Position numbers and translations under genes: made by a program | Assembly (NCBI GenBank): GCA_963828825.1 | Contig: CAWHGF010000002.1 | Coordinates: forward strand, 744,001-808,000 | Source of the DNA: Bog-473 sp963828825 | Lineage (GTDB): Bacteria; Actinomycetota; Acidimicrobiia; Acidimicrobiales; RAAP-2 | DNA: 64,000 bases | Reading direction: 5' to 3' | The notes under the pieces: generated by a model | The model's input: the letters and a program-made list of their open reading frames with translations, nothing else | Told to the model about the DNA's origin: nothing | Database searches by the model: none | Shown here: positions 45,616 to 54,861 of the stretch, one piece after another | Position numbering within the stretch: position 1 is the stretch's first letter | How the letters are laid out: each line of letters starts with the position of its first letter

Positions 45616-46797
45616 GTGCGCGCGGTGGTGTTCGACATGGCTGACCCCGAGTTCCCCGCGTCTCTGACCGAGATCCCCGAGCCCGTGCTCCCTGGGCCGT
45701 CTTGGGCACGCATAGAGGTCGCGACCGGCGGGATCTGCGGCAGCGATCTCCATCTGTTCGCACACAACACCGGGCCGTCACCCACCCTGGCGTCCATCGG
45801 GACCTTCCCCTTCGTCCTCGGCCACGAGACGGCCGGACGGGTCGTCGAGGCCGGTGCCAACTGCTCCGTTGCGGCCGGGACGAGGGTGGTCATCGACCCG
45901 TGCATCCCGTGCCTACCCCGGGGGATCGACCCGCCCTGCGCCAACTGCGCCCGCGGATGGACGTCGTCATGTCTGAACCTGGACAGCCGCATCATCAGCT
46001 CGGGGCGCTCGCTCGGGTTCACCCAGGATCTCGGCGGGGGCTGGGCCGACGGCGTGCTGGCGCACGACTCCATGCTGCACCCGATTCCGGACGCGATCGA
46101 GGACCGCGGTGCCAGCCTCTACGAGCCGGTGTCCATCGCGTGCCACGGCCTGCTGCGAGCCATGCCCGTCGACGGCGAACCGGTCTTGATCGTCGGTGCC
46201 GGCATCATCGGGCTGGCGTCTCTCGCCGCGCTGCGCGCTCTCTTCCCGCGCTGCCCGGTCACCGTGCTGGCCCGCCACCCGCACCAGGCGGTGGCGGCCA
46301 CGGCATGCGGTGCGGACCATGTCGTGTTCAGCGATCCCGACAACGGGCACTGGGAGGAGCTGGCGTCGCTGAGCGGCGCCCGTGTCGTCGGTCGGAAGCG
46401 CCACCAGATGCTGATGGGCGGTTTCCCCTACGTCATTGAGGCGGTGGGATCACCGGGGTCCGTCACCGAGGCGCTCCGCGCCGTCGCCCACCGGGGCAGT
46501 GTGCTGCTCCTCGGCGCGGCCGGGATCAGCGAGGTCGACCTCACGCCCATCTGGTACAAGGAGGCGGCGTTGATCGGCTCCATCGACCACACGGTGGACG
46601 CCCTCTCCACGCCGGGGCTGGCGGGCGCCCCGGACCGACACTCCGTGGACCGGGCGATCGACGTGCTCGCCGCTGGTCTCCTGCCGGACTCTGTCGTGGT
46701 GACGCACGAGTTCGGGCTCGAGGCCTACCGCGAGGCCATCGAGGTCGCCATCGACAGGAACTCGTCGCACGCCATCAAGGTCGTGTTCCGGCCCTGA
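45616..46797 (+). CDS. Zinc-binding alcohol dehydrogenase family protein
   Basis: A 393-residue medium-chain dehydrogenase. GGICGSDLHLF holds the catalytic zinc cysteine, FVLGHETAGRVVEAG the next ligand region, and a cysteine-rich lobe (CIPCLPRG, PPCANCARGW, SSC) the structural zinc. LIVGAGIIGLASLAALRALF is the NAD(P) loop. GTG 45616 is where homology begins; ATG 45565 is an alternative start. It is divergent from the PhyH gene, suggesting shared regulation in one oxidation pathway. Confidence 0.87.
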   Translation: MRAVVFDMADPEFPASLTEIPEPVLPGPSWARIEVATGGICGSDLHLFAHNTGPSPTLASIGTFPFVLGHETAGRVVEAGANCSVAAGTRVVIDPCIPCLPRGIDPPCANCARGWTSSCLNLDSRIISSGRSLGFTQDLGGGWADGVLAHDSMLHPIPDAIEDRGASLYEPVSIACHGLLRAMPVDGEPVLIVGAGIIGLASLAALRALFPRCPVTVLARHPHQAVAATACGADHVVFSDPDNGHWEELASLSGARVVGRKRHQMLMGGFPYVIEAVGSPGSVTEALRAVAHRGSVLLLGAAGISEVDLTPIWYKEAALIGSIDHTVDALSTPGLAGAPDRHSVDRAIDVLAAGLLPDSVVVTHEFGLEAYREAIEVAIDRNSSHAIKVVFRP

Positions 46798-46905
46798 AAT
46801 CGGAGACCGCGTGGGACGAGGCGACGGACCCCGTCACTCCCCCAATCCTGGCGACGGACTGCGCCAGGACGCTGCGGCGACGCTCTCTCTGGTAGAGAGG
46901 CACCC

Positions 46906-49116
46906 GTGCCCCGGGACGCCAAGGCCGTCAGACGCCGGTGCCGCCCGCTCGATTTGGGCCAGGTCGTGGCTGTCCGCATCCTCATCTGCGCCATTCTCTG
47001 CCTGAGCGTGGGCGGGGTCGCGTCCGCGGCCACGCCCGGCGTCGCGGCCACGGATTCCCCCGGACCGCAGCAGGCCTACCGTTGCACCTTCAACGTCGCC
47101 ACCGATGCCTTCACGGGCGCCTACGGCACCGCCTCGGCCATCGGGTGGCTCGGCAACCACAACAGCGTCATCACGTGCGTCGGCGGCACCTTCGTGGTCC
47201 AGGACGGCCCCGACGGGCTCTTCCAGGACTACGGCTTCGGCATCTACGACGGGCAACGGACCACCTGGTCCGATGCCGGCGGCTACCTGCCGGCACAAGT
47301 GACGACGTTCCCCACCCGCGGCGGCGCCACGGTCTCCATCACCGAGTTCGCCGACCGCGTCGTTGTGGGAGGTGATCCTTTCGTCGCCGTCTACAGCCGC
47401 GTCCACGTCGTCAATCCGACGGGTCACCCGGTGACGGCTGACCCGCTCGCCTCCGATGCCCTCGTGCCACTCGACAGCGGGCCCAACACCGTCGCCCCGC
47501 ACCAGACCGTCGACCACGACTACGTCATCGTGTCCGACCGCTTCGGCACCGACGACCCGTGGCCCGGGAACGAGGCCCTCGCCGCCGCTGGAGGATTCGA
47601 CGAGCACTTCACGCACATGCGCGCCTTTTGGAATGCACAGCTGGCCGGCATCGCCCAGATCCGCGTGCCTGACCTGTCGCTGGTCAATGCCTACAAGAGC
47701 GGCTTCATCACGACGCAGATCGCGCGCAGCGGCAACGACCTCGATACCGGCGTCAACGGTTACGAGAGCGAATACAGCCACGACGTGGTGGGGATCCTGA
47801 CCAATTTGTTCACGCAAGGCTCCTTCACCGACGCGCACGCACTCCTCACCGAGGCGCGCGACGTCGTCGGCGCGCAAGGCCAGTACGTGGACGGTCTCTG
47901 GACAATCTCCGTACCCTGGGCCGTCTACCTGCTCAAGACCGGTGACAAAGCGTTCGTCCAGCAGAATTTCGCCACCGGGGGGGCCGACGCCGCGGCGCCG
48001 AGCATCGAGGATGCCGCGCACGCCATCGCGGCGGATCGTACCGGGCCGATGGGGACGATGGAGGCCACCGACGACATCGACACCCAGGGCTACTGGACCA
48101 CCGACGACTTCGAGGCCCTGCTCGGCCTGGCCGCCTACCGCTACATCGCCTCGACGCTCGGCGCTGCGGAGGAGGCGTCCTGGGCAGCGACGCAGTACGC
48201 CAGCCTCCTCAGTGCGACCAACGCCGTACTCGGTCAGACGATCAGTCGCAACCATCTCGACTACCTGCCCTGCTCGCTCCTGCAGGCCAATACCGCCAAC
48301 CGGTGCAACAACCCCGAGGATGCCAACTGGACCTCGCCGATCGGCAACTGGGCCTGGGAGGGCTCGCTCTTCGGAGCCACCATCACCGGTCCCGGGCAGT
48401 CGCTGATCGATGCCACCTACGACTACGGCTTCGGCCGCCTGCGCGGGCTGCTGCCGCCGGACACCACCGGAGGCTTCCCGGGCGACTACTACTCGAGTGC
48501 CTACAACGCCGCGCAGGGTGCTGCCGGGCTGGCCAGCGTGAGCCACCGAGATCAGGGGATTTTGAACTACGAGTTCATGGTCGCCAACAGCCAGAGCGGT
48601 CCGTTGTCGTGGTGGGAGAGCTCCAGCGCCCCCAACCTCCGCTCGCCGTGGGTCGGCCGACACCCCGCCGCGGGCCAGGGCTCTTCGCCACATGCCTGGG
48701 GCATCGCCGGCGCCAACAAGGTGCTCCTGGACTCCCTCGTGGCGCAGCAGTCGGACGGTTCCCTGGTGGTCGGCCGCGGAGTGCCGCCGGAGTGGCTCGG
48801 CCATGGCGCGCCGATCTCGGTGACGAATTTCCCCACGACCGCGGGCCACCGCGTCGGCGTCAGCATCTCGTCCTCCGGCCGCTCGGTCTCTCTGACCTTG
48901 CGCGGTCCAAAGCCGACGGGACCCGTTCTCTTCCAGCTGCCGTCCTTCATCCGGAATATTGCGACCACATCGATTGGAACCGTCAACGAACGCGCCGGGA
49001 CCGTCACGCTGGCTCCCACAGTCCGTTACGTGACGATTACTCTGCGCGGGCGCCCGATCGTGGAAACGGCTAGGCCGCGTTGGGGTAGCCCAGCTCGGCA
49101 CATCGGGACGGTCTAA
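46906..49116 (+). CDS. Secreted six-hairpin glycosidase-like protein (736 aa)
   Basis: Starts at GTG 46906 with a signal peptide of about 43 residues (hydrophobic core VAVRILICAILCLSVGGVAS, likely cleavage after ASA). Residues about 55-240 form a beta-rich N-terminal domain (FQDYGFGIYDGQRTTWSDAG). From about 255 the helical repeats look like an (alpha/alpha)6 barrel: YKSGFITTQIARSGNDLDTG, ESEYSHDVVGILTNLF, GLWTISVPWAVYLLKTGD, NWAWEGSLFGATITGPGQ. That fold is used by GH15/GH63/GH65-type enzymes. Candidate acids include Glu and Asp in ATDDIDTQGYWTTDDFEAL. Substrate probably an exported glycan. Confidence 0.72.
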   Translation: MPRDAKAVRRRCRPLDLGQVVAVRILICAILCLSVGGVASAATPGVAATDSPGPQQAYRCTFNVATDAFTGAYGTASAIGWLGNHNSVITCVGGTFVVQDGPDGLFQDYGFGIYDGQRTTWSDAGGYLPAQVTTFPTRGGATVSITEFADRVVVGGDPFVAVYSRVHVVNPTGHPVTADPLASDALVPLDSGPNTVAPHQTVDHDYVIVSDRFGTDDPWPGNEALAAAGGFDEHFTHMRAFWNAQLAGIAQIRVPDLSLVNAYKSGFITTQIARSGNDLDTGVNGYESEYSHDVVGILTNLFTQGSFTDAHALLTEARDVVGAQGQYVDGLWTISVPWAVYLLKTGDKAFVQQNFATGGADAAAPSIEDAAHAIAADRTGPMGTMEATDDIDTQGYWTTDDFEALLGLAAYRYIASTLGAAEEASWAATQYASLLSATNAVLGQTISRNHLDYLPCSLLQANTANRCNNPEDANWTSPIGNWAWEGSLFGATITGPGQSLIDATYDYGFGRLRGLLPPDTTGGFPGDYYSSAYNAAQGAAGLASVSHRDQGILNYEFMVANSQSGPLSWWESSSAPNLRSPWVGRHPAAGQGSSPHAWGIAGANKVLLDSLVAQQSDGSLVVGRGVPPEWLGHGAPISVTNFPTTAGHRVGVSISSSGRSVSLTLRGPKPTGPVLFQLPSFIRNIATTSIGTVNERAGTVTLAPTVRYVTITLRGRPIVETARPRWGSPARHIGTV

Positions 49117-49226
49117 GGGCGTGATTCAATGGAACTGTGTCAGTCGACCGGAGAGGCGGGGAGAGCTCAAACCGGCCAGTTCAATGGCTCGGGGGCTGTG
49201 AGAACTCTGGTGATCTATCAGCCTGA

Positions 49227-51021
49227 ATGGGTGGTGATGGAAACTTGTCTCGCGCGATAGCGGACACAGAGGGTGATGCACCTTTCTCCGACACGGGGTC
49301 TCACGCGGCAGCTGACTCCAATCGGCTCAACTCCGCACCTCCGACTGGGCGAACGAGACTGGCATCTTTGGGTGTTCTTGGCCCGTTGTTGCCGATCGGG
49401 GCATATTTCTGGCTTATTCATCAGTACTCGGTCAATGTCGTCTTCGCGGATCAATGGGCCGACGTCGAGCTGCTCAATCACTGGTACACAGGAACTCTCA
49501 CCTTTAGCAATCTATGGGCATCGCACGGCGATCACAGAATCCTCTTCCCAAATCTGATCGTGATCGCTCTCGCTCAGTTCACCCATTTCAATGTGGTATT
49601 CGAGGAATATCTCAGTGGCGCCATGCTGGTCACGGCAACGGGCCTCTTCATTTTGATCCATAGGCGTCGCGCTCCGTCAACGCCCTTTATCTACTACACC
49701 CCCCTCACGCTGCTGTTGTTCTCGTTTGTCCAGTACGAAAACACGCTGTGGGGATTCCAGACGGCCTGGTATCTGGTCACGCTTGCGTTGGCACTCGCGC
49801 TCTTTCTTCTCGACCGGCCTGCGCTGACGGGCTGGGTCTTCGCTGGAGCCATCGCCGCGACAGTTGTCGGGAGCTTCTCTTCACTGCAAGGGCTTCTCAT
49901 CTGGCCGGTCGGACTCTTGGTTCTGTACGTCCACCGCCGATCGCGTCGTTCTCTCTTGATCTGGATCGCGTGCCGCGCTGATAACCACAACGGTCTACTT
50001 CCACCAGCTGAACCCGGGCGAGTATTCAAATCAGACCTATGTATTTACCCATCCGATTGAGGCGTTCAAGTTCTTCCTATTCTTGATCGGCTCCGTTCTG
50101 GGCGTCGAGCTCACACATTCACCCTGGCCCGTGATCGCGTTCGGAGCGATCGTCTTGATGATCGCCATTTTGCTCGTCGTTAGGTACCAGCGGCGGCGCG
50201 AACAGAGCGGCAGCCTCATCGGCGTGGCCTTGATCTGCTACGGGGTCCTCTTTGCCGCCACCATCACTCAGGGTCGAGCGTGGTTCGGGCTATGGGCTCC
50301 ATCCCGCTACTCAACGTGTGGTCTTCTGATACTGGCGGGGTGCTATCTGGTCGTACTAGAGCGAGCGCCGACCCGAAATCGCCTCGCCTTTCGAACGACA
50401 ACCACAGAAGGTCAGCCCGAGCGGCGACCCGTCGTTGCCGACACCGTCATCTGGATCGGCCTGGCAGTGGTGATTTGTCTCCAGGTGATCTTTGGCACCG
50501 GCCATGGTCTCGCTTCGGCGAAATCATGGTCCCAAGACCAGAAAGTGGTCGCGGACATCATCGTCAATGTTGATAAGGCCTCGAAGCCGTTGTTACAAAA
50601 CGAGTTAGCCAAAGGGGTTTCTCGCCAATCGGTGAAGGAGATGAAGGATTATCGGATGAGCCTTTTTGCCACCGGTGCTGTCGGCTACTACTCACGAATC
50701 GGGCTCCTGCCTGAACTGACGGCACTCCAAGTCCGAGTCACCATTCCTGTACGCGGTGCCATCCTGAAAGGAACCAGCGTGCTTGACGCAGTTGCGTCGG
50801 ACTCTAGCGGTGTTACCAAAGTTGATTTCCGCCTCAATGGCGACGGAGTGCACGATGCGCTCGTAGGCGCTGGCAGGAACACCTCGTACGGGTGGCTCGT
50901 CTTCTGGAACACCACCAAGTACGCCAACGGCAGTTACCAACTCCGGAGCGTCGCTTACGGTTATGCAGGCAAGACGAGCTATAGCCCGAGCGTCAGAGTG
51001 AGCATAAAGAATCATCCGTGA
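49227..51021 (+). pseudogene. Polytopic membrane protein with C-terminal Ig-like domain, frameshifted
   Basis: The first frame (from ATG 49227) gives helices from about residue 45, with QYSVNVVFADQWADVELLNH and FSFVQYENTLWGFQTAWYLV, up to LIWIA near 49970. There the frame changes: ALITTTVYFHQLNPGEYSNQ and VFTHPIEAFKFFLFLIGSVL continue in the next frame through more helices to 51021. Removing one base joins them into about 597 residues. The last 95 residues (VRVTIPVRGAILKGTSVLDA, VTKVDFRLNGDG, SVRVSIKN) look like an extracytoplasmic Ig-like module. Similar to uncharacterised surface-glycan membrane proteins. No other damage is seen, so a sequencing indel is a fair alternative. Confidence 0.66.
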
Positions 51022-51504
51022 CACTTGAACCCTGAACGGAGTGTCGGTGTGAGATCCCGGTTCCCGCACCTCAGGGCAACCCTGGCGGGCCACTGCGGCA
51101 ACCTCCAGAGGCCAGAGGCTACGAACATGTGTTCGTATAACGCTACTTCTCGACAGGCGGACGCCTACGGACGCGAAGTGCCCGAATATTGACCCAGCCC
51201 AGGAGAGCGACCGTACATAACCACTTATGACCAGGGATTTTGTCTGATCGCCCTGTTCGTCATCCTCCGATTTTTCCCCAGGATAAATCTGGTCCTTTTG
51301 GCTCATGCGCGGTCCGGTCGCCATCCGTCAGCCTGACTAGGGAGAACCTGCGCGCCGGCGTGGCAACGACGGCAGCGCCGCTCGGTCGTTGGGAGAGGAA
51401 TCGGATGGAACCTGCGGCTCGCGTCGCGGACAGCCGCTCGGAAAGGGCTCGCCCGCTGGCCGACGTGGATCGACCGGGCGGCAGCGGTCCCATTCGGGCC
51501 GCTC
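51022..51504. other. Intergenic, no convincing gene
   Basis: No frame here has protein-like composition. The region separates the polytopic membrane protein from the glycosyltransferase relic. Confidence 0.4.
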
Positions 51505-51690
51505 GGGAGCTCCTTTCCAGGTCGAGGTCGTGGTCCCCGCCTCCAACGAGGCGATTAAATCTCGAGGCCGGCATCATGCGCCTGCGCTATCTGAGCGAGT
51601 CCTTTGCGTCGCGAGCCATGGTGACGATCGTCGACAACGGCATTACCGACGACACCGACCTCGTCGCCCAGCGGTTGACGGCGACCATTT
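51505..51690 (+). pseudogene. GT2 family glycosyltransferase, N-terminal relic
   Basis: FQVEVVVPASNEA is the first strand of a GT2 enzyme (consensus VVVPxxNE). After a one-base shift near 51555 the homology continues LNLEAGIMRLRYLSESFASR, AMVTIVDNGITDDTDLVAQR, LTATI, the usual TIVDNGSTDGT strand. The rest of the enzyme, including DxD and the acceptor region, is missing. The similarity is to dolichyl-phosphate mannosyltransferase-like proteins, which often sit next to a membrane mannosyltransferase such as the gene that follows. Confidence 0.62.
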
Positions 51691-51801
51691 CCTGTCGTGC
51701 GGCCGCCCTCCACCGCTTCTCTCTCCCGCGCCCCTGGGCGTTCCGCCCGATCCTCCCCAACTAGCGGATTTGCAGGCGGCGGGCGCACCCCTCTCCTCAC
51801 G

Positions 51802-53073
51802 GTGACCGGGCTCATCGACGTGCCGGCGTCGTCACCGCCTGCCGTCGCACGATCCGGCGGGACCGTCGAACCCGCGACGTTGCTGTCTTCGTCGCAGGCA
51901 ACGTCCTGGACGGACGTCGTCGCACGGGGTCGTCCCCTCCTGCGTCCCGCCTGCTACTACCTCCTCTCCCGGGTCGCTGTCCTGGCCGCGGCGCTCATCG
52001 TCACTTCCATGTTCCCGAGGTTGCGGGTGTTCCACGCCATGGGCACGGTCTGGGACGGTCGCTGGTACCTGTCCATCGCGCAGCATGGCTACCCGCATCA
52101 CCTGTTCAATGAAGGCGACGGGAGCCGCTGGGCCTTCTTTCCCGGCTTCCCCGCGGCGGTGCGCGCGCTCGCCGAGGTCACGCGCCTCAACCTCCCCGAC
52201 GCAGCGGTCGTCGCGGCATTCGTCTTCGGGCTGACCTCGGCGCTCGCCATCTGGCTGGCCGCACGGGAGGTCTTCGGCTCCCGGTTGGCGGACCGTGCCG
52301 TGCTGCTCTACGTCTTCTGCCCGACGGCCTACGTCCTCTCGCTGGCCTACACCGAAGGCCTCTTTCTGACCGCTGCTGCTACGTGCCTCTATGCGCTGTC
52401 GCGGCGCTACTGGATCACCGCGGCACTGTGTGCCTGCGTCGCCGGCCTGACCCGCAACGCCGGCATCGTCGTCGTCCTGGCTGTTCTCGTCATGGCCCTG
52501 CCGGCCGCCTGGCGTGGGCGGACGTGGCGCCCCGTCGTCGCGGCGTCGATCGCCCCGCTCGGGCTCGTCTCCTTCATGGCCTACGGCTGGGCGATGGTGG
52601 GCACTCCCGTGGCGTTCCTGTCCGCCGAGCGTTTCTGGGACGGCCAGCACTTCGTGTGGTTCGAGTCGCCGATTGGAGCCATCGTCGTCGCCCTGCACCA
52701 GGGCCCCGGCGGCGTTGGCTTCCTACCCGCCGCCATGGCGGGCGCGTCGCTGGTCCTGGGCTTCCTCGGCATCTGGCTCCTCGATCGCATGTCGGGGAGC
52801 GTACGGACCGTCGGAGGAACCATCGCCGCGGTACCGGCCAGCTGGTGGGTCTACACGGTCGGCACGCTGCTGATCGCCTACAGCGCGTACTTCACCGACA
52901 GCATCCCGCGCTACACCATGGCCGCTTTCCCGCTGTTCGTCGCCTTCGCCTGGAAGCTTCCCCGCTCCATGGAAGGCGCCGTGGTCGGTGTGATGGCGTG
53001 CCTACAGGGGGCGCTCCTCGTCGCGGTGCTCAGCTCTGCCGTGCACCCCATGGCCACACCCCTCCTCCCGTAG
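51802..53073 (+). CDS. PIG-V-like membrane mannosyltransferase
   Basis: A 423-residue protein from GTG 51802 with about ten helices. VFHAMGTVWDGRWYLSIAQH followed by GYP, and RWAFFPGFPAAVRALAEV, match the WDxxWY and FFPxxP motifs of PIG-V/GPI-mannosyltransferase-II-like bacterial proteins, which transfer mannose from a lipid-linked donor outside the membrane. AYTEGLFLTAAATCLYALSR is the next conserved helix. The start is uncertain: no clear ribosome site is seen, and a longer reading to 51697 overlaps the GT2 relic. Confidence 0.76.
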   Translation: MTGLIDVPASSPPAVARSGGTVEPATLLSSSQATSWTDVVARGRPLLRPACYYLLSRVAVLAAALIVTSMFPRLRVFHAMGTVWDGRWYLSIAQHGYPHHLFNEGDGSRWAFFPGFPAAVRALAEVTRLNLPDAAVVAAFVFGLTSALAIWLAAREVFGSRLADRAVLLYVFCPTAYVLSLAYTEGLFLTAAATCLYALSRRYWITAALCACVAGLTRNAGIVVVLAVLVMALPAAWRGRTWRPVVAASIAPLGLVSFMAYGWAMVGTPVAFLSAERFWDGQHFVWFESPIGAIVVALHQGPGGVGFLPAAMAGASLVLGFLGIWLLDRMSGSVRTVGGTIAAVPASWWVYTVGTLLIAYSAYFTDSIPRYTMAAFPLFVAFAWKLPRSMEGAVVGVMACLQGALLVAVLSSAVHPMATPLLP

Positions 53074-53422
53074 CGCGTTCAGCCTCGCCGCCGAGGCTGG
53101 TCCAGCGCGTGGTTCTACGCGGGCGCGGTTCCGGATCGTCTCCGCCACAGCGACTCCACTAGGGCACTTCGGCTCTGGTCTCGGGTCAGGAGCACTGGCA
53201 ACATGAAAACGTTGCGCCTCCGCAGGCAGTGTCAGGCCCAGGCTGTCCGAGCAGTCCTCAGGTGCGACGCCGGGAATGGAGATCGACGTGACAGCGAGAA
53301 CATCGGGCGAACGAACCGCGCAGGTGGCAGACACACAATTGACAACTTCCGCCCAACGGGGCGGCGAAGAACGGGCCTTTTGGCCCAGCAAGCCCTGCCG
53401 TCACGAGGCGTTCCACTAAGCG
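53074..53422. other. Intergenic, no gene seen
   Basis: Open frames exist in several phases but none has recognisable motifs or a ribosome binding site. Confidence 0.4.
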
Positions 53423-53866
53423 ATGGAACGGAGAAGCAGGACCGACGCCCCCTCTCACAGCGGCGTCATCGACAGCGCCACCCTCTACCTGTGTCGCCAG
53501 GGGCCCCGATGGGTCGTCGTGATCGAGTCGCCCAGCGTCACGGGCGCAGTGGGGTTTCGCCACGCAGGTTCTGATGGGTACGACGCTCGGTTCGAGTTGC
53601 TCTCGAGCGCCCACCGCGCCTGTCCTGACGCCGCGGCTGACGCCGCAATCATCAGTGCCGATGGGGCGTTCGAATCCGCCGACTACGAATGGCGTCTCGA
53701 GGTCCGAGGCATCGAGGCACTCCCCGGTCAGCTGGGAAGGGCGCTGCACCACGAACTCTCGGCCGAATCCCCGCACGTCGGACACGCACCACACCAGACA
53801 ATTCGTCGTCGTTGCTGCCACTGGGGCCTGAGCCCGACCTTCTCGGGCCGGCCACGCGCCTTCTGA
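53423..53866 (+). CDS. Hypothetical protein (147 aa)
   Basis: A plus-strand frame from ATG 53423 has a plausible folded middle: LYLCRQGPRWVVVIESPSVT, GFRHAGSDGYDARFELLSSA, SADYEWRLEVRGIEALPGQL. The last 30 residues are basic and cysteine-rich and may lie past a frameshift. The opposite strand is also open (53258-53887), but reads as a shadow. No family recognised. Confidence 0.35.
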   Translation: MERRSRTDAPSHSGVIDSATLYLCRQGPRWVVVIESPSVTGAVGFRHAGSDGYDARFELLSSAHRACPDAAADAAIISADGAFESADYEWRLEVRGIEALPGQLGRALHHELSAESPHVGHAPHQTIRRRCCHWGLSPTFSGRPRAF

Positions 53867-53985
53867 CCGTTCGCGACGAACCAGCACTCGTCCGCGTCAG
53901 GATCCACCGGGCTCGGTGCATCTCGCCACACCGTTCGCGGGAAGCGCCGAGGCCTGGGCTCCGTACGGCCACTGCACCAGATGGT

Positions 53986-54855
53986 TCAGGACGTACCGAG
54001 GGGCGGCGTGCCCTTGACGCTGGTGCGGTACATCTCGCGGCGCACGCCCGAGTAATCGTTCAACGCGTTGTGCATGGTGCAGCGGTTGTCCCAGATGGCG
54101 AGGGTGTGCACGGACCAGCGCAATCGGCAGGTGAAGTTCTCGTTGATGCTGTGCCGGTACAGATGGCCCAGGAGGGCCGCCGACTCCTCCTTGGTCCAGC
54201 CCGCGAAGCGGGTCGTGTACACGGGGTTGACGTAGAGCGCCCGCTTGCCGGTGACCGGGTGGACGGTCACCGCCGGATGAACGTGCTCGGCGTACGCCTC
54301 GGGTGACGGTGCGATGGCCATGGAGGTGAGGTCCTTGACCTCGTCGAGGAGTCCGCCCGTCCCGTAGGCCAGGCCCGCAGAGTGCACAGCACCGAGGCCG
54401 TCCAGGGTCGACTTGAGGCCTCGAGAAAGGTTCTCGTAGGCGAGGTACTGGTTCGACCACACGGTGTCGCCCCCGTGATCGGGCACGTCCCAGGCGTGCA
54501 GGAGCGTGTAGGCCGGCGGGATGGGCAAGTAACTCAGGTCGCTGTGCCAGGCGTTGGCGAAGTTCAGGGTGTCAGTGGGCTCTTTGATGACCCGGATCAC
54601 ATAGGGCCGGTCCTCCAGCGGATCCACGAAGGGCGTGACGTCGCGCCCGCCCAAAAGGTCGGTCACCCTCTCGAGATCGTCCAGGCCGAGGTCCTGCCCG
54701 GGCAGGAACACGACGAGGTGGTCCGCCAGCGCCCCGCGCAATTCGTCCAGCTCGGCTGCCTCGGACACCTCGGCCAGGTCGAGACCGGTGACGGTGGCGC
54801 CGAGGGCGCCGGCCACCGGCTCTACCGTCAGGGCCGTCCGCCCGGCCGTTGCCAC
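53986..54855 (-). CDS. TauD/TfdA family dioxygenase
   Basis: A 289-residue Fe(II)/2-oxoglutarate-dependent dioxygenase starting at GTG 54855. NAWHSDLSYLPIPPAYTLLH holds the H-x-D iron ligands, IWDNRCTMHNALNDY the distal histidine, and RREMYRTSVKG the 2-oxoglutarate arginine. GLAYGTGG and YVNPVYTTRFAGW are family positions around the substrate pocket. Members oxidise taurine, aryloxyalkanoates or alkyl sulfates. The amidohydrolase gene ends only six bases upstream, so they form one operon. Confidence 0.9.
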   Translation of the reverse strand: MATAGRTALTVEPVAGALGATVTGLDLAEVSEAAELDELRGALADHLVVFLPGQDLGLDDLERVTDLLGGRDVTPFVDPLEDRPYVIRVIKEPTDTLNFANAWHSDLSYLPIPPAYTLLHAWDVPDHGGDTVWSNQYLAYENLSRGLKSTLDGLGAVHSAGLAYGTGGLLDEVKDLTSMAIAPSPEAYAEHVHPAVTVHPVTGKRALYVNPVYTTRFAGWTKEESAALLGHLYRHSINENFTCRLRWSVHTLAIWDNRCTMHNALNDYSGVRREMYRTSVKGTPPLGTS

Positions 54856-54861
54856 GTCGAC

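Noticed and set aside
46834..49101. 755-codon minus-strand frame opposite the secreted glycosidase-like gene
   Set aside because: High-GC codon bias opens the antisense frame; the plus strand has a signal peptide and ordered repeats, the minus frame does not.
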